Source: Halorubrum depositum (GTDB lineage: Archaea > Halobacteriota > Halobacteria > Halobacteriales > Haloferacaceae). Taken from it: DNA of 64,000 nucleotides. Numbering within the stretch: the first letter of the stretch is position 1; each line of letters begins with the position of its first letter. A program made the translations under genes and the position numbers. Shown one piece after another: positions 42,997 through 51,713 of the stretch. The DNA lies in contig NZ_VCNM01000002.1 of assembly GCF_007671725.1 (NCBI RefSeq), positions 1,054,001 to 1,118,000 on the forward strand. The letters are read 5' to 3'. Below the pieces are notes generated by a model. The model did no database searches, was not told the origin of the DNA, and saw nothing but the letters and a program-made list of their open reading frames with translations.

Positions 42997-43590
42997 TTAT
43001 CTGTCGTTTAACACGTCTGCAGCGGGCGTCCGCCGGCCGCAGCCGGGGCAGAACGCCCAGTCGGTCCGCAGCTCGTCGCCGCACTCGCAGAACGCCCGAT
43101 GAGACTGTTTTTCGCCGCAATTCGGACAGTAGACGTGGTCAGAAGGGACGTTCTCTCCGCAGCCCCCGCAGGCGTTTTCTCCCGCGTTCGCGGTCGGCCG
43201 CGTCTTACGCCGCCCCGTCTCGGCGTCCGCCGACGTCTCACGCGTCACACGGGCGTCGGCGTCGTCGGCGTCAGGCGCGTCGAGAGAGACGTTCACGTTG
43301 ATCTCGGCCGGGCCTCCGGACGCATACGTCGCGTCGGACGGGACGGACCGCCCGCCGAGGCGGTCGGCTAACGCGACGTCGAGCCGATCCGCGATGAGAT
43401 CGTCGACGCGGTCGGCTAACGCGGCGTCGACCGTCTCGTCGGCGGTCGAGCCCGCGTCGGGGGCGGTCGCCTCCTCGGCGTCGTCGAGGTGGGTGCGGAG
43501 GGCCTCCCGCATCACCTCGCTCTTGGAGGCGTCACACGCTTCCAGCCGCTCGACCAGATCGTCGTCGGCCCGGAAGGTGATCTTACTCAT
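42997..43590 (-). CDS. cdrL: Long ribbon-helix-helix / zinc-ribbon regulator CdrL
   Basis: The protein has 197 residues. An N-terminal RHH domain (MSKITFRADDDLVERLEACD, then KSEVMREALRTHL) is followed by an acidic linker and a C-terminal double zinc ribbon (CGGCGENVPSDHVYCPNCG, then CECGDELRTDWAFCPGCG). It matches CdrL, the neighbour of cdrS in other haloarchaea, reported to regulate the cdrS-ftsZ2 operon. It lies on the same strand just upstream. A GTCTTAC heptamer is also found inside the gene at 43202-43208. Confidence 0.88.
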   Translation of the reverse strand: MSKITFRADDDLVERLEACDASKSEVMREALRTHLDDAEEATAPDAGSTADETVDAALADRVDDLIADRLDVALADRLGGRSVPSDATYASGGPAEINVNVSLDAPDADDADARVTRETSADAETGRRKTRPTANAGENACGGCGENVPSDHVYCPNCGEKQSHRAFCECGDELRTDWAFCPGCGRRTPAADVLNDR

Positions 43591-43717
43591 GCGAACTCCA
43601 TATCGACCGTGCTACAAGTATCTTCCCCCCGATATCGGACGGTGGCCGCGAGACGTTTCAGCCCCCGGAAACGAGCGCGTCGAGCCGCCGCGGTCGGCGG
43701 AAATCATGCGACATGGT

Positions 43718-43770
43718 CACACGTGTGTCTGACGCAGATTTATACGGCCCGCGTGGGCATACGTGTGTAT
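43718..43770 (+). promoter_or_regulatory. Promoter of the coiled-coil/smc operon with repeated ACGTGTGT
   Basis: TTTATA (43739-43744) lies about 29 bases before ATG 43772. A perfect 10-base palindrome CACACGTGTG (43718-43727) stands upstream of it, and a related CATACGTGTGTAT (43759-43771) lies between the box and the start codon. The pair flanking the TATA box is a candidate operator. The assignment is inference. Confidence 0.45.
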
Positions 43771-43771
43771 A

Positions 43772-44182
43772 ATGAGTAACCGCGTCGAGGACCTCGAACG
43801 ACAGGTCGCGGAGCTGCAGGCGGCGGTCAACGGGCTCACGGAGGAGCTGGTCGAAATGAAAGAGCGCGTCCGACAGGTCGAGGACGCCCAGGAGGTGTCC
43901 GTGCAAGCGGACGCCGCGGACGAGGAAGCGCGAGAGGCCGCCGACGCCGCGGCGGAGTCGTCCGGCGGCGAGCGGCGGACGCACTCCGACGACCACGTCG
44001 AGGTCGTCGAGCGGACCGGCAGCGAGGGCGCGGAGACGAACGCGAACGCGGACGCCGAAGCCGAGAGCGACGACGACATGGTCGTCCCCGAGCAGGAGGC
44101 GACGACGCCGGACGCGGAGGCCGGCGGGTCGGACGCGGAGAGCGACGACGAGGAGTCGGACAGCGACATCATCGTCGCGTAA
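43772..44182 (+). CDS. Acidic coiled-coil protein upstream of smc
   Basis: The protein has 136 residues. The first 50 form a heptad coiled coil (VEDLERQVAELQAAVNGLTEE). The rest is a low-complexity tail of Glu, Asp and Ala ending in DIIVA. It starts the operon that continues with smc (25 bases later) and scpA. Haloarchaeal genomes often carry such a protein here, a family I recall as DUF7518. A role with the condensin complex is inferred only from position. Confidence 0.78.
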   Translation: MSNRVEDLERQVAELQAAVNGLTEELVEMKERVRQVEDAQEVSVQADAADEEAREAADAAAESSGGERRTHSDDHVEVVERTGSEGAETNANADAEAESDDDMVVPEQEATTPDAEAGGSDAESDDEESDSDIIVA

Positions 44183-44206
44183 CTCGCCGCCACATCCCCG
44201 CGTCAC

Positions 44207-47200
44207 ATGCACATCACTGAAGTCGTTCTGGACGGGTTCAAGAGCTTCGGGCGGACGACGAGGATCCCCTTTTACGACGACTTCACGGTCGTCACGGGAC
44301 CGAACGGCTCCGGCAAGTCGAACATCATCGACGGGGTCCTCTTCGCGCTCGGGCTGGCTCGCACCCGCGGGATCAGAGCGAAGAAGCTCACCGACCTGAT
44401 CTACAACCCCGGCCACGACGACGGCGAGGGCTCCGGCGGCCCGAACGAGGCCTCGGTGACGGTGGTGCTCTCGAACGAGGACGGGACGCTCGACCGGTCG
44501 CAGGTCGTCTCCGCGGCCGGCACTGAGAACGTCGGCGACGTCTCCGAGATCACGATCAAGCGCCGCGTGAAGGAGACCGAGGACAACTACTACTCGTACT
44601 ACTACCTCAACGGGCGCTCGGTGAACCTCTCGGACGTGCAGGACCTGCTCGCGGCCGCCGGCGTGACGCCGGAGGGGTACAACGTCGTGATGCAGGGCGA
44701 CGTCACCGAGATCATCAACATGACCCCGTACCAGCGGCGGGGGATCATCGACGAGATCGCCGGCGTCGCCGAGTTCGACGAGAAGAAGGAGGCCGCCTAC
44801 GAGGAGCTCGACACTGTCGAAGACCGGATCGGCGAGGCCGACCTCCGGATCGGCGAGAAGCGGGACCGGCTCGACCGGCTGTCCGACGAGCGCGAGACCG
44901 CCCTCCAGTATCAGGAGTACCGCGACGAACTGGAGGAGTACCGCGGCTTCCTCAAGGCCTCCGAACTGGAGGAGAAGCGCGAGGCGCTCGACGGCGTCGA
45001 GGACGACATCGACGAGGCGGAGGCCGAGCTCGCGGAGCTCCGCGAGGAGCTCGACGCGAGACAGGGGAAGCTCACCCGTTTAGAGGAGGATCTGGCCGAC
45101 CTCAACCACGAGATCGAGACGAAAGGCGAGGACGAGCAGATCCGGATCCGGTCGGAGATCGAGGAGGTGAAAGGCGAGATCTCGCGGCTGGAAGACAAGA
45201 TCGAGGCGGCCGAGGAGCGCGCCGCGGAGGCGGAGACGGAACGCCGCGACGCCTTCGTCCAGATCGACCGGAAGGAGGAGACGATCGAGGAGCTCGAATC
45301 GGAGATCCGCGAGGTGAAAGTCGAGAAGGCGTCCGTCAAGTCCGAGATCGCGACGAAGCGGTCGGAGCTGGCGGACGTCGAGGCCGAGATCGAGGGCGCC
45401 GACACCGAGTTCGACGAGCTGAAAGCCGAGCTCGCCGAGAAGAAGGAGGCGATCGAGTCGCTGCGCGAGACGAGAAACGAGAAGCAGCGCGAGAAGGACC
45501 GCCTGCTCGACGAGGCGCGCCGGCGATCGAACGCGGTGAGCGAGGCCCGGACCGAGCTGGAGGAGGCCCGCGAGTCGCTGCCGGAGCACAAGGCGCGGAT
45601 CTCGGAGCTCCACAGCGAGCTCGACAAGGCCGAGAAGAACGAGGAGACGATCGAGGAGGCGGTCGCCGACCTCTTCTCGGAGAAGGCGGAGAAGAGCGAG
45701 GACCTGGAGGCGGTCGAGGAGGAGCTCCGCGAGAAGCAGAACGAGTACGCCAAGCTGGAGGCGGCCGCCGACCAGCGCGGCGACACCTCCTGGCCGCGCG
45801 CGGTGACGGAGGTGAAGAACGGCGGCATCGACGGAGTCCACGGCGCGGTCGGCGAGCTGGGCTCGGTCGAGGCCGAGTACGCGGAGGCGTGCGAGACGGC
45901 CGCCGGGGGGCGGCTCGCGAACGTCGTCGTCGACGACGACGGGGTCGGTTCGACGTGTATCGACTACCTCAAGCGGCGGAACGCGGGGCGGGCCACCTTC
46001 CTCCCGATCACGGAGATGGACGACCGGAGCCTCCCGCGGAAGCCCTCGCTTCCGGGCGTCGTCGACTTCGCGCGGAACCTCGTCGACTACGACGCCGCGT
46101 ACGCCTCGGTGTTCTCGTACGTGCTCGGCTCGACGCTCGTCGTCGAGGACATGGACACCGCCCGCGAGCTGATGGGCGACTACCGGATGGTCACTCTCGA
46201 CGGCGATCTCGTCGAGAAGTCCGGCGCGATGACGGGCGGCTCCGGCGGCGGCTCGCGGTACGCGTTCACCAAGTCCGGCGGCGGGAAGCTGGAGCGGCTC
46301 GCGACCGAAATCTCGGAGCTGGAGGACGAGCGGCAGTCGCTGCAGGCCGAGATCGACGACCTCGAGGGCGACATCGACGACGCGCGCGACCGGAAGGCCG
46401 ACGCCGCCGAGCGCGTCCGGTCGCTGGAGGCCGACGTCGAGCGCGCCGAGGACGACCTGTCCGACGCCGAAGAGCGCATCGACGAGCTGGAGACCGAGCT
46501 CGAGGAGCTGGAGGCCGAACGCGAGTCCGTCGACGAGGAGATGAGCGATCTGGACGCGGAGCTCGACGAGCTCGATTCGGAGATCGCGGAGTTAGAGGGC
46601 GAGATCGAGGAGATCGAGGCGGAGCTCGCCGACTCGAAGATCCCGGAGCTCTCCGAGCGCGCCGACGAGATCCGCGCCGAGATCGCGGACCTGGAAGACC
46701 GGATGAGCTCGCTCGACGGGCGGCGGAACGAGCTGGAGCTAGAGAAGGGGTACGCCGAGGACGCCGTCGACGAGCTCCACGACGCCGTCGAGGAGACGCA
46801 GAACCGGAAGGCAGAGGCGGAGGAGGCGGTCGCCGAGCACGAGGCCGCGATCGAGGAGCGGGAGGCCGACCTCGCGGAGAAGAAGGAGGCGATCGCCGAC
46901 TTAGAGGAGGAGCTCACGGAGCTGAAGGCCGACCGCGAGGACCTCCGCGAGGAGATCAAGGCGGCGACCCGCGAGCGCGACGAGCAGCGCTCGCTCGTCG
47001 CCGAGGCGGAGTCCGACCTGGAGGACCTGACCGACCGCCGCGACCGGCTGGAGTGGGAGATCGACGAGCTGGAGTCGCAGGTCGGCGAGTACGACGCCGA
47101 CGAGATCCCCGACCTCGACGAGGTCGAGTCGCGGATCGAGGAGCTGGAGGCCGAGATGGAGGCGTTAGAGCCCGTCAACATGCTCGCGATCGACGAGTAC

Positions 47201-47797
47201 GACGAGGTGCAGGAGGCCCTGGATCAGCTCCAGGAGCGCCGGGACGTGCTGGTCGAGGAGCGCGACGCCATCGAGGAGCGCATCGAGGGGTACGAGGCGG
47301 CGAAGAAGGAGACGTTCATGGCGACGTTCGAGTCGATCAACGACCACTTCGAGGAGATCTTCGCGCGCCTCTCGGCCGGCAGCGGCGAGCTCCTCTTAGA
47401 GAACCCCGCGGACCCGTTCGAGGAGGGGCTGACAATGAAGGCGCAGCCCGCCGACAAGCCGGTCCAGCGGCTCGACGCGATGAGCGGCGGCGAGAAGTCG
47501 CTGACCGCCCTCTCCTTCATCTTCGCCATCCAGCGGCACAACCCCGCGCCGTTCTACGCGCTCGACGAGATCGACGCGTTCCTCGACGCGGTCAACGCCG
47601 AGCGCGTCGGCGAGATGATCGAGGAGCTGGCCGAGGACGCGCAGTTCGTCGTGGTCGGCCACCGCTCCGCGCTGTTGGAGCGCTCCGACCGCGCCATCGG
47701 CGTCACGATGCAGGGCGACAACCTCTCGGCGGTCACCGGGATGCAGTTCGGCGGCGGCGACGGTGACAGCGACGACGAGGTGACCGCGGATGACTGA
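44207..47797 (+). CDS. smc: Chromosome segregation protein SMC
   Basis: The protein has 1196 residues. The N-terminal ATPase half has Walker A GPNGSGKSNIIDGVLFALG; long Glu/Lys/Arg coiled coils run to a hinge at about residues 525-680 (DGVHGAVGELGSVEAEYAEA; GAMTGGSGGGSRY). The C terminus carries the signature MSGGEKSLTALSF and Walker B YALDEIDAFLDAVN. SMC forms the condensin ring with ScpA, whose gene overlaps its end by eight bases. Length and motif order are normal. Confidence 0.97.
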   Translation: MHITEVVLDGFKSFGRTTRIPFYDDFTVVTGPNGSGKSNIIDGVLFALGLARTRGIRAKKLTDLIYNPGHDDGEGSGGPNEASVTVVLSNEDGTLDRSQVVSAAGTENVGDVSEITIKRRVKETEDNYYSYYYLNGRSVNLSDVQDLLAAAGVTPEGYNVVMQGDVTEIINMTPYQRRGIIDEIAGVAEFDEKKEAAYEELDTVEDRIGEADLRIGEKRDRLDRLSDERETALQYQEYRDELEEYRGFLKASELEEKREALDGVEDDIDEAEAELAELREELDARQGKLTRLEEDLADLNHEIETKGEDEQIRIRSEIEEVKGEISRLEDKIEAAEERAAEAETERRDAFVQIDRKEETIEELESEIREVKVEKASVKSEIATKRSELADVEAEIEGADTEFDELKAELAEKKEAIESLRETRNEKQREKDRLLDEARRRSNAVSEARTELEEARESLPEHKARISELHSELDKAEKNEETIEEAVADLFSEKAEKSEDLEAVEEELREKQNEYAKLEAAADQRGDTSWPRAVTEVKNGGIDGVHGAVGELGSVEAEYAEACETAAGGRLANVVVDDDGVGSTCIDYLKRRNAGRATFLPITEMDDRSLPRKPSLPGVVDFARNLVDYDAAYASVFSYVLGSTLVVEDMDTARELMGDYRMVTLDGDLVEKSGAMTGGSGGGSRYAFTKSGGGKLERLATEISELEDERQSLQAEIDDLEGDIDDARDRKADAAERVRSLEADVERAEDDLSDAEERIDELETELEELEAERESVDEEMSDLDAELDELDSEIAELEGEIEEIEAELADSKIPELSERADEIRAEIADLEDRMSSLDGRRNELELEKGYAEDAVDELHDAVEETQNRKAEAEEAVAEHEAAIEEREADLAEKKEAIADLEEELTELKADREDLREEIKAATRERDEQRSLVAEAESDLEDLTDRRDRLEWEIDELESQVGEYDADEIPDLDEVESRIEELEAEMEALEPVNMLAIDEYDEVQEALDQLQERRDVLVEERDAIEERIEGYEAAKKETFMATFESINDHFEEIFARLSAGSGELLLENPADPFEEGLTMKAQPADKPVQRLDAMSGGEKSLTALSFIFAIQRHNPAPFYALDEIDAFLDAVNAERVGEMIEELAEDAQFVVVGHRSALLERSDRAIGVTMQGDNLSAVTGMQFGGGDGDSDDEVTADD

Positions 47798-48791
47798 GCC
47801 GCCGGAGTCGGCGGGAGGCGTCCCCGACCTCGACCTGACGAGCGAGCGCGACGGGGGGTCGCGGGACGGCCCTCTCCCGGAGACGCCCGGGCGCAACGAG
47901 CCCGCGGCGAGCGACGGGGACGGCGACGCGAGGGTCGACGAGGCGGACGGCGGGGAGCCCGGAACGCCCGGCGAGGACGGAGAGGACGGAGAGGACGGAA
48001 AAGTCGAGCCCGTCGAGCTCCTCGTCCAGCTCGCCGAGGAGGGCGAGATCGAGCCGTGGGACATCGACATCGTGCAGGTGACGGACGCCTTCTTAGAGCG
48101 ACTCGACGAGACGGACCTCCGGACGACGGGGCGGGCGCTGTTCTACGCCAGCGTCCTGTTGCGGATGAAGAGCGACGGAATGCTGGCCGACGACGACGAT
48201 GACGACGAAGAGCCGGCCCCGGAGCCGTGGGAGGTCGCGATGGAGGGCGGTGCGCCGGACCCCGCCGACGGCGACTTCGACCCGGTCAGCGAGTTGGAGG
48301 CGGAGATGGACCGGCGGCTCGACCGGAAGAGCACCCGGGGGTCGCCGGAGACGCTCGACGAGCTGGTCCGGGAGCTCCGCGAGGCCGAACGCGGCTCGTG
48401 GTGGAAGGACTCCCGCGAGTACGACACCTCGGAGTCGCCGCACGGGTACGACCGCGGCACGCAGACGCTCGACTACCACACGGGCGACGAGTTCCGGCGC
48501 GACGGGGAGCCGACCGCGGGCGAGGCGACCGACCGCACCCACGACGAGGACATCGAGGAGGTGATAGTGGAGATCGACAACGTCCTTCGGACCCACTTCG
48601 ACCGCGGGCGCACGGAGGTGCTGTTCGGGGAGATCGAGAGCGCCGGCGGGCGCCCCTTCATGACGTACCTCGCGCTGCTGTTCATGGCCCACCGCGGCTC
48701 GGTCCGGCTCCAGCAGGACGACCTGTTCGGCGACCTGTGGGTGAAAGACCCCGCGGCGATGACCGGGGAGTCGGAAGCGATAGCGGATTAG
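47790..48791 (+). CDS. scpA: Segregation and condensation protein A
   Basis: The protein has 333 residues. After a disordered acidic N-terminal tail of about 70 residues comes the kleisin core (EPVELLVQLAEEGEIEPWDI) and the C-terminal winged helix (FMTYLALLFMAHRGSVRLQQ, then DLFGDLWVKD). ScpA bridges the SMC head domains. Its ATG overlaps the end of smc, so the pair is coupled. No scpB follows here; the next sequence is copy 2 of the repeated element and a convergent gene. Confidence 0.93.
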   Translation: MTEPPESAGGVPDLDLTSERDGGSRDGPLPETPGRNEPAASDGDGDARVDEADGGEPGTPGEDGEDGEDGKVEPVELLVQLAEEGEIEPWDIDIVQVTDAFLERLDETDLRTTGRALFYASVLLRMKSDGMLADDDDDDEEPAPEPWEVAMEGGAPDPADGDFDPVSELEAEMDRRLDRKSTRGSPETLDELVRELREAERGSWWKDSREYDTSESPHGYDRGTQTLDYHTGDEFRRDGEPTAGEATDRTHDEDIEEVIVEIDNVLRTHFDRGRTEVLFGEIESAGGRPFMTYLALLFMAHRGSVRLQQDDLFGDLWVKDPAAMTGESEAIAD

Positions 48792-48854
48792 TACGTTTTC
48801 GAGAGCGGTGTCGGTTCTGGATTCTTTGGCGGTTATTTACAAACAAATGAAGCG

Positions 48855-49141
48855 GTGGCGCGTGCCTGCGAGCGCCCGGAGGGCGCGAGTCAGCACGCGC
48901 GAGGGAGTCGCTGGCGCCGTCGGCGCCAGCGACGAGGCTGGGGAGGCGTGAGGTGCGGTGCTGTGCGGGGCGGGGTGGACGCAAAGGGGCAGCAGCGAGG
49001 ACGGCGCAGGCGACGTAAGCACCGCAACGAGGGAGCGAACGAAGTGAGCGACCGAATGAGGAGCGCAGCGAGCGTGCGCCGTCCTCGCTGTTGGGGCTTT
49101 GGCGGTGTTCTCCGGCAATCCGGAGTCGGCGATTTATAAGT
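48855..49141 (-). repeat. Structured dispersed element, copy 2 (probable non-coding RNA)
   Basis: This is the longest of the three copies. Boxes on the + strand: GAGGCTGGGGAGG (48934-48946), CAAAGGGGCAG (48982-48992), AAGCACCGCA (49017-49026) and GGGGCTTTGGCGGTGTTC (49093-49110), then 22 bases to TTTATAAGT (49133-49141). Hairpins: 48872-48877 with 48881-48886; 48907-48918 with 48922-48933 (12 bp, 3-base loop); 48993-49008 with 49075-49090 (16 bp, perfect). On the minus strand it follows mtnP, whose TAA stop is part of the TATA-like box. It fills the gap between scpA and mtnP. Confidence 0.82.
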
Positions 49142-50000
49142 AGTCGCCCAGCAGCGGCTCGACGCGCTCTCGGGTATCCTCCGGGATCGCCTCGGTTGGG
49201 GTGTTGACGGTGCCTTTGAGGGAGGTGTGCGCGTCGCACTCCAGGTCGTCCGGGAGAGTTCGGACCGCCTCCTCGACGGCGGCCTTGATCGCCGTCTGAT
49301 TCTGCTCGGCGTTCTCCAGCACCTCTTCGAGCGTCACCTCGCTGTCCGCCTTCCAGACGTCGTAGTCGGTGACGCCGGCGATCGTCGCGTAGGCGATCTC
49401 GGCCTCGCGGGCGAGCTTCGCCTCCGGGATCGCGGTCATGCCGACGAGGTCCCACCCTTGGCTCTTGTAGAACTCCGACTCCGCGCGCGTCGAGTACTGG
49501 GGGCCCTCGATGCAGACGTACGTGCCGCCCTTCACGACGCCGGTGTCGGCGGGCGCGGCCGATTCGGCGGCCTCGGTGAGGTGATCGACGAGTTCCGGGC
49601 TGTACGGGTCCGCGAACGGCTGGTGGACGACGACGCCGTCGCCGTAGAAGGAGAGGTCGCGGCGCTTGGTCCGGTCGTAGATCTGGTCGGGGACGACGAG
49701 CGTGCCGGGCGCTAACTCCTCTTTCAGGCTCCCCACCGCGTTCGACGCGAAGACGTGGGTGACGCCGGCCTTTTTCAGCGCGTACATGTTCGCGCGATAC
49801 GGGAGGTCGGTGGGCGAGACGCCGTGGTCGGAGCCGTGCCGCGGGAGGAAGGCGACCTCCTTCCCGGTGTCGGCGAACTCCCCGATCGTGATCGCGTCGC
49901 TCGGCTCGCCGTAAGGGGTGTCGTACTCCACCTCGCGCACGTCGTTCAGCGGGAGCGCCTCGTAGATGCCGCTGCCGCCGATGAAGCCGATGGTGCTCAT
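49134..50000 (-). CDS. mtnP: 5'-methylthioadenosine phosphorylase / purine nucleoside phosphorylase
   Basis: The protein has 288 residues. It opens MSTIGFIGGSGIYEALPL and has the phosphate-site LPRHGSDHGVSPTDLPYRAN, GGTYVCIEGPQYSTRAE and a substrate-site VGMTAIPEAKLAREAE. These mark the MTAP/PNP family 2, which splits methylthioadenosine to adenine and methylthioribose 1-phosphate in polyamine/methionine salvage. Its stop codon TAA lies inside the TATA-like box of repeated element copy 2. Preference for MTA over other purine nucleosides is likely but not proved. Confidence 0.92.
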   Translation of the reverse strand: MSTIGFIGGSGIYEALPLNDVREVEYDTPYGEPSDAITIGEFADTGKEVAFLPRHGSDHGVSPTDLPYRANMYALKKAGVTHVFASNAVGSLKEELAPGTLVVPDQIYDRTKRRDLSFYGDGVVVHQPFADPYSPELVDHLTEAAESAAPADTGVVKGGTYVCIEGPQYSTRAESEFYKSQGWDLVGMTAIPEAKLAREAEIAYATIAGVTDYDVWKADSEVTLEEVLENAEQNQTAIKAAVEEAVRTLPDDLECDAHTSLKGTVNTPTEAIPEDTRERVEPLLGDYL

Positions 50001-50022
50001 ACCCGGACTCCGTCCGCTCGCT

Positions 50023-50031
50023 ACTTATAAG
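50023..50031 (-). promoter_or_regulatory. TATA box of mtnP
   Basis: On the minus strand CTTATAAGT lies about 27 bases before the ATG at 50000, as for a leaderless transcript. Confidence 0.65.
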
Positions 50032-50094
50032 AAGTGAACGCGGGCGGGGAAGTGAGTGAACGCGGGCGGCGACCGTCGCGAAGAGGGAACCGAA

Positions 50095-50556
50095 TCAGGC
50101 CGGCGTCGCCGTCTCCGCTTCGATCTCGGCCTCGATGAGGTCCCTCGTGTTCTCCAGATGGGTCCTGAGCTGGCGCTCGTTGTACCGCCTCGCGACCGGT
50201 TCGAGGAGGCGGTCGCGCAGCGAGTCGCCCATCTCGTACTCGGTCCGATGGAGGATCCGGGTCCCGTCGCCGCCCGCGACGTAGCGGTTGCGCGTTTCGC
50301 CGCGCATCCCGTCGCTGTCGATCGCGACCGCGATCTCCGCGTTCGGTTCGACGACGGTCAGCTCCATCTCCATCTCGGTCGCGATCCCGAGCAGCTTGTA
50401 CGTCGCGCGCATCTCGGCCCCGGTCTCGGTCTCGCTCAGCACCTCGAAATCGCGCAGACCGGCCATCGTTCGCGGCCAGTTCTCGGGGGCGCTGTCGAAC
50501 GCGAAGACGCGTTCGACGGGCGCTGCGATCTCGATCTCGTACTCGAATGTCGTCAT
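50095..50556 (-). CDS. SRPBCC (START/polyketide-cyclase-like) family protein
   Basis: The protein has 153 residues. It opens TTFEYEIEIAAPVERVFAF, the standard first strand and helix of the SRPBCC helix-grip fold, followed by WPRTMAGLRDFEVLSE and a long C-terminal helix. Such proteins bind hydrophobic ligands; the ligand here is unknown. An AT-rich ACATATATAGG lies about 80 bases upstream (50637). Confidence 0.8.
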   Translation of the reverse strand: MTTFEYEIEIAAPVERVFAFDSAPENWPRTMAGLRDFEVLSETETGAEMRATYKLLGIATEMEMELTVVEPNAEIAVAIDSDGMRGETRNRYVAGGDGTRILHRTEYEMGDSLRDRLLEPVARRYNERQLRTHLENTRDLIEAEIEAETATPA

Positions 50557-50717
50557 ATTGTCTCAACTCGGTCGTCGAACCGAACGGTGCGGTCGCTGCC
50601 GGAACGGGTGTCGGAGCAGTCGCCTCGGTCGACTCACATATATAGGCTCTCTGAGGTATTAAACGGGCGCTCACCGCGTAGAGACCGTCCCCTCGCGGAG
50701 AACGTTCGAGACGGCGG

Positions 50718-51713
50718 TCACAACAGCCACCGCACCGCCGCCAGCGCGAGCGCGCTCACGACGAGCAGGTGGACGAGGACGGCGCCGACGGCGGCGCCGC
50801 CGACCTCGCGCATCTCGCGGACCCGTATCGAGAGCCCGAGGCCGACGAACGCCAGCGTGAACAGCGCGTCCGAGACGCGCCCGATCGACTCCAGCACGGC
50901 CGGCGAGAGGAGCCCGCTGTTCGCGATCGCGGCGACCGCGAGGAAGCCGAGGAGGAACTTCGGGAACTCCGCCCACAGTCGGCGGACGCCCGGCTCGGTC
51001 GCCGACCGCGCCGTGTACGCCAGCGAGTAGGCGACGGCGACGCCCCCAAGCAGGGAGTTGCGCGCGAGCTTCGTCACGGTCGCCCACTGGCCCGCCTCCG
51101 GCGAGTGGGCGAACCCCGCGGCCGCGACGGGGCCGGTGGAGAACATGCTCACGCCGGCCCAGACGCCGAACTGGCGCCCGGTGAGTCCGAGCCACTCGCC
51201 GGTGATCGGGAACGCGACGAGCGTGACGGCGTCGAAGAGGAGCACGGTCGCCGCCGCGAACGTGATCGCCGACCCGCGCGCGTCGAGCACGCGCCCGATC
51301 GCGACGACCGCGGAGACCCCGCAGATGCTCGCGCCCGCCGCCAGAAGCGAGGGCGTGGTCCCGTTGAGCCGGAAGAGCACGCGCGCGATCAGTTCGGCCA
51401 GCAGGAGCCCCCCGCCGACGGCGACGACGACCATGCCGAGCACGGTCGGCCCCGCGGCGAGGAACTCCTCGACGACGACCGCGGCGCCGAGCAGGACGAT
51501 CCCGGTCTCTAAAAACAGCTTGTCGATCCCGACGCCCGGCTTCGCGAGATCGGGCGTCCCGACCGCGTTGCCGACGAGCGCGCCGAGCGCGACCGCGACG
51601 ACGAGCGGCTGGAGCCCGTGGACCGCGCCGGCGACGAGGTTCGCGAGGAGCGCCCCGGCCGCCAGCAGCGCGAGACCGGGGACGTACGGCCGGGCGGCGT
51701 CGACGACGCGCAT
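50718..51713 (-). CDS. YeiH/PSE-family putative transporter
   Basis: The protein has 331 residues and about ten membrane segments. It has the family motifs NAVGTPDLAKPGVGIDKLFLE, GASICGVSAVVAIG and GVWAGVSMFSTGPVAAAGFA. Members of the YeiH family (UPF0324) are putative sulfate or sulfonate exporters; direct evidence is scarce. The start at 51713 (MRVVDAARPYVPG) overlaps the stop of a 69-residue gene upstream, so the two form an operon. Confidence 0.85.
   Translation of the reverse strand: MRVVDAARPYVPGLALLAAGALLANLVAGAVHGLQPLVVAVALGALVGNAVGTPDLAKPGVGIDKLFLETGIVLLGAAVVVEEFLAAGPTVLGMVVVAVGGGLLLAELIARVLFRLNGTTPSLLAAGASICGVSAVVAIGRVLDARGSAITFAAATVLLFDAVTLVAFPITGEWLGLTGRQFGVWAGVSMFSTGPVAAAGFAHSPEAGQWATVTKLARNSLLGGVAVAYSLAYTARSATEPGVRRLWAEFPKFLLGFLAVAAIANSGLLSPAVLESIGRVSDALFTLAFVGLGLSIRVREMREVGGAAVGAVLVHLLVVSALALAAVRWLL

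Noticed and set aside
45889-47766. 625-codon plus-strand frame inside smc
   Set aside because: Gly/Arg-rich translation with no domain, fully covered by smc in another frame.
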